Translations under genes and position numbers: made by a program | In this document: piece by piece, positions 1 through 6,365 of the stretch | How positions within the stretch are numbered: position 1 is the stretch's first letter | Layout: each line of letters opens with the position of its first letter | Assembly (NCBI GenBank): GCA_003647715.1 | Contig: QMNJ01000052.1 | Span: 1 to 9,352 of the forward strand | Reading direction: 5' to 3' | Length of the DNA stretch: 9,352 nt | Source of the DNA: Candidatus Coatesiibacteriota bacterium | GTDB lineage: Bacteria > RBG-13-66-14 > B26-G2 | The notes under the pieces: generated by a model | Told to the model about the DNA's origin: nothing | The model's database searches: none | The model's input: the letters and a program-made list of their open reading frames with translations, nothing else

Positions 1-1017
1 GGCGAGGTTAAGACCGAAGCCACCACCAGGGTCTCAAAGGAGGAAGAAGATATTGTTTCACCTATAGAGAAGGGGGAGAAGGCAAAGACCAATATCAATG
101 CAGTTGATTTGAAAACTATGTTGGAGCGTTTTCAAGAGGTTGTGGTTCTTGATTTAAAAGAAAAGATTAATAAGGTCCTATCAGATATATACCCACCGGA
201 TGGTGCAGGCGATATTGACCTGAACCGCATTGACAGCAGAGAAGAACTTGTCAGAATATTATCGGATGTTCTTCCTGAGAACCGGGCTTATGTGGTCGCA
301 GATAAGATAGCGGACTTCAGAAATCTTGACAAACCACTCGCCCTTATGAGATTGATACCATCATTCACCAAACTTAAGAGCATTGCTGGACTTTCTGAAG
401 ACGAGGTGAGGAAATTAAGGGATGCCTTTTGCTTGAGCTTATTCAACATCAGGGGGATAGAAGTGGTTGGACCTAGGGTTTCAGGTGAGATAACCCGCCT
501 GGCATTTCTGGCGCTTTTGTATTCAACTATAGGTATGCTTATCTACATCGCCTTCAGGTTTGACTTCAGGAGCGGGGTCATAGCCATCGTGGCATTGATT
601 CACGATGTCGTCATCACCATTGGCTTTGCTTCTTTCCTGAATATAGAGATAAGCTTAGAGGTCATTGCTGCAATTCTCACCATTGTCGGCTATTCAATCA
701 ATGATACCGTGGTCTATTATGACCGGGTAAGAGAGGGTTTATTACAGCAGAGAAAGGAGACCTATGCTGAATCACTGAACAGATGCATCAACGAGAACCT
801 CTCTAGAACCGTCCTTACCGGCGTCTCATCATTGTTGGTTCTCGGCGTGTTATACTTTCTGGGCGGGCTGGCACTAAGGGATTTCGCCCTGATTTTAATC
901 ATAGGCATTATTCTGGGAACCTACTCATCCATCTATATTGCAGCACCCCTTCTTATTGAGTGGGACAGATATTCTTCAAAAAGAAGAGGGGTTAGAGCCA
1001 AAAGAAGAAAGATTTAA
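1..1017 (+). CDS. secF: Protein translocase subunit SecF, 5'-truncated by window edge
   Basis: SecF is an inner-membrane subunit of SecDF, which uses the proton gradient to pull exported proteins through SecYEG. The frame is open from base 1, so the start and the first membrane helix lie outside the window; the TTG at 109 is only an internal codon. 338 codons are visible. The first ~165 residues are soluble and extracytoplasmic, ending in the VGPRVSGEI segment typical of the domain before TM2. Five hydrophobic helices follow, at about residues 167-186, 191-213, 219-239, 273-291 and 295-319. TM4 carries the SecF signature GYSINDTVVYYDRVRE (bases 688-735). The tail is rich in Lys and Arg, as expected for a cytoplasmic end. 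The soluble region is longer than in E. coli SecF and includes a helix-hairpin-helix-like insertion at about bases 211-444. recJ follows after 36 bases and is probably cotranscribed. secD is expected upstream but is not visible. The family call is firm. Confidence 0.95.
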   Translation, partial: GEVKTEATTRVSKEEEDIVSPIEKGEKAKTNINAVDLKTMLERFQEVVVLDLKEKINKVLSDIYPPDGAGDIDLNRIDSREELVRILSDVLPENRAYVVADKIADFRNLDKPLALMRLIPSFTKLKSIAGLSEDEVRKLRDAFCLSLFNIRGIEVVGPRVSGEITRLAFLALLYSTIGMLIYIAFRFDFRSGVIAIVALIHDVVITIGFASFLNIEISLEVIAAILTIVGYSINDTVVYYDRVREGLLQQRKETYAESLNRCINENLSRTVLTGVSSLLVLGVLYFLGGLALRDFALILIIGIILGTYSSIYIAAPLLIEWDRYSSKRRGVRAKRRKI

Positions 1018-1053
1018 CCCTTCTTGTCAAGGTCTATTTAGTAATAGTTAATT

Positions 1054-3327
1054 ATGCCTTCAAATCTTGATATAGATGCTATTAAAAAGATTATAAACAT
1101 CTCTGAGGAGTTCTGCCTTCCCCCAAGGATTGCCCAATTGATATACCAGCGTGGCGTCAGGATGAAGGATGTTAGGGTCTTCCTGGCGCCCGGAATTGAG
1201 AACCTCCATCCACCATCCCTTCTGCCAGACATAGATATCGCAATTGAAAGAATAAAATATGCCATAGACAAAGGCGAGAAAATACTTATATTTGGTGACT
1301 TTGATGCAGATGGCATTACATCTACTGCACTTCTCTATGATGCGCTTACCCTTATTTCAGATAGAGTAGGCAAACATATCCCCAGTCGGCTAAATGAGGG
1401 TTACGACCTTGGGAAGGATGCTGTCGTAGAAAAGGCGAATGAGGGCTACAACCTGATGATAACTACCGATTGCGGTAGTAAAGCAGTGGATTCTATTGAT
1501 ACAGCCAATGAACTGGGTATGGATGTCATTGTATCTGACCACCATCTTATGGGAGATGAAATACCAAAGGCAATTGCAATTGTGAACCCTGTCAGGGATG
1601 ACTCATCCTATCCATATAAGTATCTAGCGGGAGTAGGGGTTGTCTATAAATTGGTGAAGGCGCTATCTGAGACATATAGCCAGATTGATGCCGACTCATA
1701 TCTAGACCTGGTGGCTCTTGGCACCATAGCAGATGTTGTTCCGCTGACCGGTGAGAACAGAATCCTCGTGAAACTTGGCATAGACATGATGAAGAAGCAA
1801 CCAAAGCCGTGGATGGATGCGCTATGCCAGACATCAGGAATAGACCCCAAACGATTGACCAGTTGGCACCTCGCATACTCAATAGTTCCCAGGATTAACT
1901 CTGCCGGACGCCTGGGTGATGCAGATATCTCACTTGATATGCTCATCGCAAGAGATAAATCAAAGTCAATAGAGCGTGCAACCGAACTGGAGAAAAAGAA
2001 TAGGGAGAGAAAGAGAATATGCGATTTGGTCTATAAAGAGGTTATTGAGGTCATCAACAAAGACGGTTTCAAAGACGCCATAGTCCTCGCCTCACCTAAG
2101 TGGCACTCAGGTGTTATTGGCATCGTTGCGACCCGCCTTGTTGAGAAGTTCGGCGTGCCGGTAGTCCTCATATCCACCGAGATACCGCCAGCAAGGGGGT
2201 CTGTTCGCTCAGATAAGGGCTTTGACACGATAGAAGCACTTGAACATGCATCTGATGTTCTAATCAGATTCGGAGGACACAAAGAGGCGTCGGGCTTTCT
2301 CATAGATGAGGAGAATATACCCCACTTTAAGGAACTGTTTCTGGAGTATGTCAGAAGTAAGGATTATGAAAAAACACCTGATAAAGAACACCATATCGCT
2401 CCAGATATTACCTGCGACCTTGAGGAGATAGACCGTTCGCTCACAGAAGGTATAAACCTGCTGGAGCCATTCGGGGTCAACAACCCCGAGCCGGTATTCC
2501 AGCTAAGGTGCGTCAAGGTCCTTGCGAGACCAGAGGTGATAAAAAACTACCATCTTCGGTTTCAGGTAACCGATGGCAAGCACTTTTTGAGCGCATATTA
2601 CCACAATGGCGTATCAAAATTGTCGCAGATATACCCCGGGAGAGAGATAAGCATCATTGGGACACCATATATCAGGCAGTGGCGCGACCTTGACTACATA
2701 GAATTGCTGGTCAAGGCGGTTGGGGCACCTCTCACGGATAAGAGATTGAATATCAAGATAGGGACGCAGAGAGCAGATAGCGTAAAAGCCCCCAGTATAA
2801 AGATAGTAAGAGAAAAGGAGAAGGTGGCAATAACCCACGATGAGATTGACGATTGTGAACACCTTACCATTGACTATTATACTACTCCGCGTGGGTATCA
2901 CGAGATGATGTTGTGGAGAGAATACAATGGCAAGATAAATGGTCTGAATGTTTGCCTAACGGAAGAAGAATTGGTGAAGGAGGAGGGGGCTATCCTACGG
3001 CAGATACCACGGAGGGCTGAACTGGTCAGGTTATACCGCCGGATGGTAAGCATAGCAGAGGATGACTTTATAGGGTTTGACCAGATTAAGAACCTGTTGA
3101 TAGAGGGGATAAACAGGAGGGAAATAAGGTGCGCCATAATGATATTCAATGAACTTGGGCTGTTGGTCAGAGAAGGCGATGGCTTAAGGGTAAATAAGAA
3201 TCCCCCGCCCGACATCAAACTTGACGATTCGGTCTTCTTCCGGCTATTTTCTGCAGAGAGGGAACGATTAGAGAAGTTCTTCAAGCATTTGAGGGCAAAG
3301 ATAAGAAGGGACGGGAGAAAGATTTAA
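1054..3327 (+). CDS. recJ: Single-stranded-DNA-specific 5'-3' exonuclease RecJ
   Basis: RecJ degrades single-stranded DNA 5' to 3' in the cytoplasm during recombinational and mismatch repair. The 757-residue protein has the DHH phosphoesterase motifs in order: GDFDADG (81-87), TTDCG (137-141), SDHH (161-164) and GTIADVVPL (223-231). A DHHA1 nucleic-acid-binding domain follows, with GSVRS (382-386) and GGHKEASGF (407-415). An OB-fold-like region with EPFGVNNPEP (471-480) comes next. All expected metal-ligand Asp and His residues are present. The last ~190 residues resemble the extra C-terminal region of Firmicutes RecJ (a winged-helix-like segment near 660-735), which E. coli RecJ lacks; that match is from memory. 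An in-frame TAG nine bases upstream makes ATG 1054 the first possible ATG, although its Shine-Dalgarno site is weak (an AAGG about 20 bases upstream). The gene converges on hepT/mntA. Confidence 0.96.
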   Translation: MPSNLDIDAIKKIINISEEFCLPPRIAQLIYQRGVRMKDVRVFLAPGIENLHPPSLLPDIDIAIERIKYAIDKGEKILIFGDFDADGITSTALLYDALTLISDRVGKHIPSRLNEGYDLGKDAVVEKANEGYNLMITTDCGSKAVDSIDTANELGMDVIVSDHHLMGDEIPKAIAIVNPVRDDSSYPYKYLAGVGVVYKLVKALSETYSQIDADSYLDLVALGTIADVVPLTGENRILVKLGIDMMKKQPKPWMDALCQTSGIDPKRLTSWHLAYSIVPRINSAGRLGDADISLDMLIARDKSKSIERATELEKKNRERKRICDLVYKEVIEVINKDGFKDAIVLASPKWHSGVIGIVATRLVEKFGVPVVLISTEIPPARGSVRSDKGFDTIEALEHASDVLIRFGGHKEASGFLIDEENIPHFKELFLEYVRSKDYEKTPDKEHHIAPDITCDLEEIDRSLTEGINLLEPFGVNNPEPVFQLRCVKVLARPEVIKNYHLRFQVTDGKHFLSAYYHNGVSKLSQIYPGREISIIGTPYIRQWRDLDYIELLVKAVGAPLTDKRLNIKIGTQRADSVKAPSIKIVREKEKVAITHDEIDDCEHLTIDYYTTPRGYHEMMLWREYNGKINGLNVCLTEEELVKEEGAILRQIPRRAELVRLYRRMVSIAEDDFIGFDQIKNLLIEGINRREIRCAIMIFNELGLLVREGDGLRVNKNPPPDIKLDDSVFFRLFSAERERLEKFFKHLRAKIRRDGRKI

Positions 3328-3369
3328 TTCTTACTACAAATTAAAATTTTCCAAACTCCCTTATCACCA

Positions 3370-3391
3370 AATAATATGGAACAATATTATT
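3370..3391. repeat. A/T-only perfect inverted repeat between convergent genes
   Basis: AATAATAT (3370-3377) and ATATTATT (3384-3391) are exact reverse complements with a 6-base loop. The repeat lies between the recJ stop and the end of the broken hepT reading frame. It could form a weak hairpin on either strand. It has no G-C pairs and no following T-run on either strand, so I do not call it a rho-independent terminator. The rest of 3328-3403 is A/T-rich with nothing else recognisable. Confidence 0.4.
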
Positions 3392-3403
3392 CAAAAAATT
3401 TCA

Positions 3404-3745
3404 TCATAATCTTACCAGAATCTCATCAACCTTCACCTTTAATTCCGGTAGCTTATCCTTGATAACAGACCAGACAATGTCCCACTTTATCCCGAAATAG
3501 AAATGAATTATCTTATCTCTCATTCCTGACATATTTTTCCATTCAACTTCACTTTATCTTTTTTTCAGGTCCCCAGACAGGTTTTTAACCGCCTCTCCTA
3601 TAATCTCAAGATTGCGGACAACAGCATCCTGGGTCTTGATGTCTTTTAAAAACTCTTCATAATCCATCTTGCCAATGTAATCACTTACTCTCTTAATGGC
3701 TTCTCTTATATCACATAGATATTCCCTGTCACCTCTTTTAGACAT
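3404..3745 (-). pseudogene. hepT: HepT-like HEPN toxin (DUF86 family) interrupted by an in-frame TAA
   Basis: HepT toxins are HEPN-fold RNases that are neutralised when the partner MntA adds AMP to a tyrosine near the active site. Reading from ATG 3745 gives 63 residues with the family's N-terminal helices, including TQDAVVRNLEIIGEAVKNLS, then TAA at 3554-3556. The same frame continues without a shift as SEVEWKNMSGMRDKIIHFYF and runs to TGA at 3404-3406. Together this is 114 codons, the normal family length. The RX4HXY motif (RDKIIHFY, about 3497-3520) lies entirely after the stop. Relatives usually have Tyr or His at the stop position, so one base change (TAT or TAC to TAA) explains the break. 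The Shine-Dalgarno GGAG (3754-3757, 8 bases upstream) is intact. The gene overlaps mntA by 8 bases. The unread half could only be made by stop readthrough or by restarting at ATG 3530-3532. Identity is firm; loss of function is inferred. Confidence 0.88.
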
Positions 3746-4073
3746 AGATAATGCTCCTTTTTATATCCTCAGCAACCTCTTTCACCCTTATCGTCTCTAT
3801 GGATATGGGTGTCAGAATATCCACTCTTCTTCCAAAGAGACCTTCAAGGTAGGAAGATAGACCTGTATAGGCATCAAACAGACCCTTGAAGTCCTTACCA
3901 AAGAAGGACCTGTCAAACTCAACTACTAAATCAATGTGACTCTCTCTTTTCTGTTCATCTCTTGCAAAAGAACCGAATAGCCCTATTCTTTTAACACCAT
4001 ACTTCTTTAATTCATCCCTGCTTTCCTTTATCTTTTTTATAATTTCATCTCTGGTTAAACCTTTCTTATTCAT
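3738..4073 (-). CDS. mntA: MntA-like nucleotidyltransferase antitoxin with altered DXD motif
   Basis: MntA antitoxins are minimal nucleotidyltransferases that AMPylate their partner HepT. The 111 residues start with a basic helix, followed by the core: GLFGSFARDE (31-40), then SHIDLVVEF (45-53), then RRVDILTP (82-89). In the family motif GS-X10-D-X-D the spacing here is exact (G34, S35, ten residues, position 46), but position 46 is His (codon CAC) rather than Asp. D48 and the third acid D85 are kept. The length is normal and there is no frameshift. The start at ATG 4073 has a GGTG five bases upstream. The gene overlaps hepT, as in intact pairs. Sampled lines of this module are about 37% G+C, below the acyl-CoA dehydrogenase gene beside it, which would fit acquired DNA. 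The family call is good; loss of AMPylation activity is inferred from the missing metal ligand. Confidence 0.87.
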   Translation of the reverse strand: MNKKGLTRDEIIKKIKESRDELKKYGVKRIGLFGSFARDEQKRESHIDLVVEFDRSFFGKDFKGLFDAYTGLSSYLEGLFGRRVDILTPISIETIRVKEVAEDIKRSIIYV

Positions 4074-4116
4074 AATTACACCATCGCCTCTGCCCCCGCT
4101 TTATTCTACCTCTTTA

Positions 4117-4122
4117 TTTATA
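4117..4122 (-). promoter_or_regulatory. Possible -10 element for mntA-hepT
   Basis: On the minus strand this reads TATAAA, five of six matches to TATAAT, about 44 bases before the mntA start. No convincing -35 sits 16-18 bases upstream; the best is TTCAAT. A TTGACA at 4168-4173 overlaps the end of the acyl-CoA dehydrogenase gene, but no good -10 lies at the right distance from it. This is a weak candidate in an A/T-rich gap. Confidence 0.25.
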
Positions 4123-4132
4123 GAATTCTAAA

Positions 4133-4158
4133 TAAAATATTGAATGTAAAATATTGAA
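4133..4158 (-). repeat. Two 12-bp direct repeats with 14-bp period upstream of mntA
   Basis: TTCAATATTTTA occurs twice on the minus strand (4147-4158 and 4133-4144), separated by CA. They lie in the gap between the acyl-CoA dehydrogenase stop and mntA, just upstream of the possible -10. Next to them is the palindrome TAGAATTCTA (4121-4130). The repeats could be an operator or simply A/T-rich duplication; nothing in the sequence decides. Confidence 0.5.
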
Positions 4159-4164
4159 AAAATT

Positions 4165-5328
4165 CTATGTCAACCTGCCGAATTCCTTTATTATCTCCCT
4201 GCCAATCACCAAACGCTGTATCTGGTTGGTGCCCTCGTATATCTGGGTTATCTTTGCGTCTCTCATCATCTTCTCTACGGGATATTCTTTCATATAGCCA
4301 TATCCACCGTGAATCTGGAGTGCATCGGTCGTCACCTTCATTGCGGTATCACTTGCTATTAACTTTGCCATCGCCGAGTAAGCACTGGTGTTCTTCGCAC
4401 CACTATCAATCATCCTCGCCACAGAGTATGTTAGAGCCCTCGCCGCCTCAATCTGCGTCGCCATATCCGCTATCATGAACTGTATCGCCTCAAACGATTT
4501 AATCGCCTGACCGAACTGCTCCCTCTGATGGGCATACTTCACCGCCTCCTCCAGCGCACCCTGCGCAAGCCCAACCGCCTGCGCCGCAACGCCCGGTCTC
4601 GTATAATCAAACGTGGTGAGTGTAATCTTAAAACCCATCCCCTCCTTACCCAGAAGGTTCTCTCTCGGAACCTTACAGTCCTCAAATATGAGTTCTCTGG
4701 TGGCAGATGCTCTGATGCCCATCTTGTTTTCTTTCTTACCGTATGAGAAGCCCTCAAAACCATCCTCCACGATAAAGGCACTCTGACCTCTGGCGCCTCT
4801 CTCCCTGTTGGTTGCTGCAATGACGCTATATACCTTCGCCTCGCCACCGTTTGTAATCCACTGCTTCCTGCCATTTAGGATGTAATAGTCGCCGTCTAAT
4901 CTTGCGGTGGTGGTGAGATTGCTGGTGTCTGAGCCGGCGGATGGCTCGGTTACCGCAAAGGCGGCAAGCCACTCGCCGTTTGCTATCTTTGTGAGATACT
5001 TCTTCTTCTGCTCTTCAGTTCCAAAAAGCCAGATAGGTGTTGCTCCCAGAGCTGACCCAGCGAAAGCAAGCGATATACCTGCGCAACCTCTGGCGAGCTC
5101 CTCAATTGTGAGACATAACTCCAGTATCCCCATTCCCAGACCGTTATATTCCTCAGGTATGAATACGCGGAACAGGTCTGCCTGTGCAAGCGACTTGACA
5201 ATATCCCATGGAAACTCCCCCTTCTCGTCCAGTTCCGCCCTTATGGGTATTATCTCTTTCTCTGCAATCTTTCTTGCAAGTTCTTTTATCTCTCTCTGTT
5301 CTTCTGTTAAACCGTAATCAAGTGCCAT
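4165..5328 (-). CDS. Acyl-CoA dehydrogenase (short-chain/butyryl-CoA type)
   Basis: This FAD enzyme oxidises an acyl-CoA to the trans-2-enoyl-CoA, passing electrons to an electron-transfer flavoprotein. From ATG 5328 it has 387 residues, the family's usual size. Visible in order are the all-helical N-terminal domain (1-120), signature AVTEPSAGSDTSN (about 125-137), the middle beta domain, and the C-terminal helical domain with REQFGQAIKSFEAIQF (about 269-284) and QIHGGYGYMKEYPVE (about 338-352). IYEGTNQIQR (363-372) carries the catalytic glutamate E365. A TTG six bases upstream is an alternative start; GGAGG (5340-5344) lies 5 bases before the TTG and 11 before the ATG, and I prefer the ATG. 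It follows the radical SAM gene by 39 bases, so cotranscription is likely. No etfAB, thiolase or hydratase gene is visible, so substrate and direction are open. It is more G+C-rich than its neighbours in sampled lines. Confidence 0.95.
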   Translation of the reverse strand: MALDYGLTEEQREIKELARKIAEKEIIPIRAELDEKGEFPWDIVKSLAQADLFRVFIPEEYNGLGMGILELCLTIEELARGCAGISLAFAGSALGATPIWLFGTEEQKKKYLTKIANGEWLAAFAVTEPSAGSDTSNLTTTARLDGDYYILNGRKQWITNGGEAKVYSVIAATNRERGARGQSAFIVEDGFEGFSYGKKENKMGIRASATRELIFEDCKVPRENLLGKEGMGFKITLTTFDYTRPGVAAQAVGLAQGALEEAVKYAHQREQFGQAIKSFEAIQFMIADMATQIEAARALTYSVARMIDSGAKNTSAYSAMAKLIASDTAMKVTTDALQIHGGYGYMKEYPVEKMMRDAKITQIYEGTNQIQRLVIGREIIKEFGRLT

Positions 5329-5339
5329 TCTCAACTATA

Positions 5340-5344
5340 CCTCC
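5340..5344 (-). promoter_or_regulatory. Strong ribosome binding site of the acyl-CoA dehydrogenase gene
   Basis: The minus strand reads GGAGG, a full anti-16S match. It is 11 bases before ATG 5328 and 5 bases before TTG 5334, so it supports initiation here but does not by itself choose between the two starts. Confidence 0.7.
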
Positions 5345-5367
5345 GTGAGATATTTATGAATCTAAAA

Positions 5368-6363
5368 TTACAACTCAAAAACTACCTCATCACCACTCAG
5401 CTCATTATCTGCGGAGATAATAACATTTATGCCATACTTGTTGTAGAAGTATCTTATGTTCTCCTTCTTGTAGCCAATATATTGTGATAATAGAGGCGAA
5501 GGAACCCTGACCTTTACAATACTACTTTCCACTTCTGCCGATAGTATCTCCTCAAGTTTATCCCTCATATACCCTGAGAGAACCATCTCACCAAACGCTG
5601 GTTTATAGGGACCCGCTACCACCGATGTATCAATTGTCGGTCCCGATGATAGACCAATCCTGTGAACGGTTATACCCGCATTCCTGAACTTCTTATAGGC
5701 AAATAACCCCCACTCAACAGCCCTATTAACTTCAAGGGGTTTGAACCTACCCTCTCTATACCATTTTTCAAGCTCACTCCCTTTCAGGACGATAGTCGGG
5801 TGAATTCTAACCATATGTGGCTTTAATCTTATGGTCTTCTTCACCGTCTCCTTAAACGAGGTAGATGTCTCACCCGGAAGCCCGAACATAAGTTGGACAC
5901 CGGTAGTAAAACCTGCACCCTTTGCCATCTTAACCGCCTTGAATGAATCCTCAGCTGTATGTCCCCTGTTGATTATCTCAAGCACTCTATCATCAAAGCT
6001 CTGAACACCTATCTCTATTATTTTGACCCTGCTATCTTTGAGAATACCAAGAACTCTGCCATTGATATAGTCAGGTCTGGTAGAGACCCTTATGTGAGAA
6101 AGCTTATCCCCGCATCCATCAGCAACAGCGGACAGGTATGCTTTGATATCTTTCTCCGGCAGGGCGGTGAATGTCCCCCCATATAGAGCAACCTCTATCT
6201 TAGTATCATGCTTCTTACAGACCTTCGTGAGCAGATTCTTTAGCCCATCGGGTTTTATGACATTCTCCGCACCAAATGCGGACTTGATATTACAGAATAC
6301 ACATCGGTGCGGACAGCCGAGGTGGGGGAGGAAAATGGGAATGATAGGAATTCTATTCGCCAT
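5368..6363 (-). CDS. Elp3-like radical SAM protein without acetyltransferase domain
   Basis: Radical SAM enzymes use a 4Fe-4S cluster to cleave S-adenosylmethionine. The cluster-binding CX3CX2C is C17, C21 and C24 (GCPHRCVFCN). Further radical SAM elements are YGGTF (61-65), STRPD (94-98), EIGVQSFDDRVL (117-128) and GLPGE (161-165). This pattern matches the N-terminal half of Elp3 (COG1243-like). The protein has only 331 residues and no C-terminal GNAT acetyltransferase domain, so it belongs to the short bacterial Elp3-like group of unknown substrate. ATG 6363 is two bases after the rnc stop, and its Shine-Dalgarno GAGGG lies inside rnc, implying translational coupling. As I recall, an Elp3-like radical SAM gene also sits beside rnc in clostridia, usually before smc. 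An RNA-modification role would fit but is inference. Confidence 0.92.
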   Translation of the reverse strand: MANRIPIIPIFLPHLGCPHRCVFCNIKSAFGAENVIKPDGLKNLLTKVCKKHDTKIEVALYGGTFTALPEKDIKAYLSAVADGCGDKLSHIRVSTRPDYINGRVLGILKDSRVKIIEIGVQSFDDRVLEIINRGHTAEDSFKAVKMAKGAGFTTGVQLMFGLPGETSTSFKETVKKTIRLKPHMVRIHPTIVLKGSELEKWYREGRFKPLEVNRAVEWGLFAYKKFRNAGITVHRIGLSSGPTIDTSVVAGPYKPAFGEMVLSGYMRDKLEEILSAEVESSIVKVRVPSPLLSQYIGYKKENIRYFYNKYGINVIISADNELSGDEVVFEL

Positions 6364-6365
6364 TT

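Noticed and set aside
1038..1316. Minus-strand reading frames opposite recJ
   Set aside because: RecJ motifs cover the whole region on the plus strand; the opposite frames show no recognisable domain.
2471..2489. Perfect 7-bp hairpin TCGGGGT-caaca-ACCCCGA inside recJ
   Set aside because: It lies in the codons of the conserved EPFGVNNPEP motif, mid-gene, with no T-run; protein coding explains it.
1004..3326. secF and recJ both end in the bases AGAAAGATTTAA, giving the same C-terminal Arg-Lys-Ile
   Set aside because: Only 12 bases match, upstream residues differ, and basic C-termini with A-rich codons are common; most likely chance.
3370..3391. Inverted repeat as a bidirectional terminator for recJ and hepT
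   Set aside because: The stem is A/T-only and neither strand has a T-run after it, so it was kept only as a repeat.
3553..3570. Programmed frameshift at the A7 run in hepT
   Set aside because: The catalytic half is in the same frame as the first half, so a shift in either direction would not join them.
3404..4073. MntA/HepT module as a new defence system
   Set aside because: The family is described, both genes appear damaged, and no other defence gene is nearby.
4168..4173. TTGACA at the end of the acyl-CoA dehydrogenase gene as an mntA -35 box
   Set aside because: At 16-18 bases the best -10 matches only three of six positions.
4539..4874. Long alternative reading frames antisense or shifted within the acyl-CoA dehydrogenase gene
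   Set aside because: They overlap a well-conserved gene, lack family motifs and have no ribosome site; they follow from its higher G+C.
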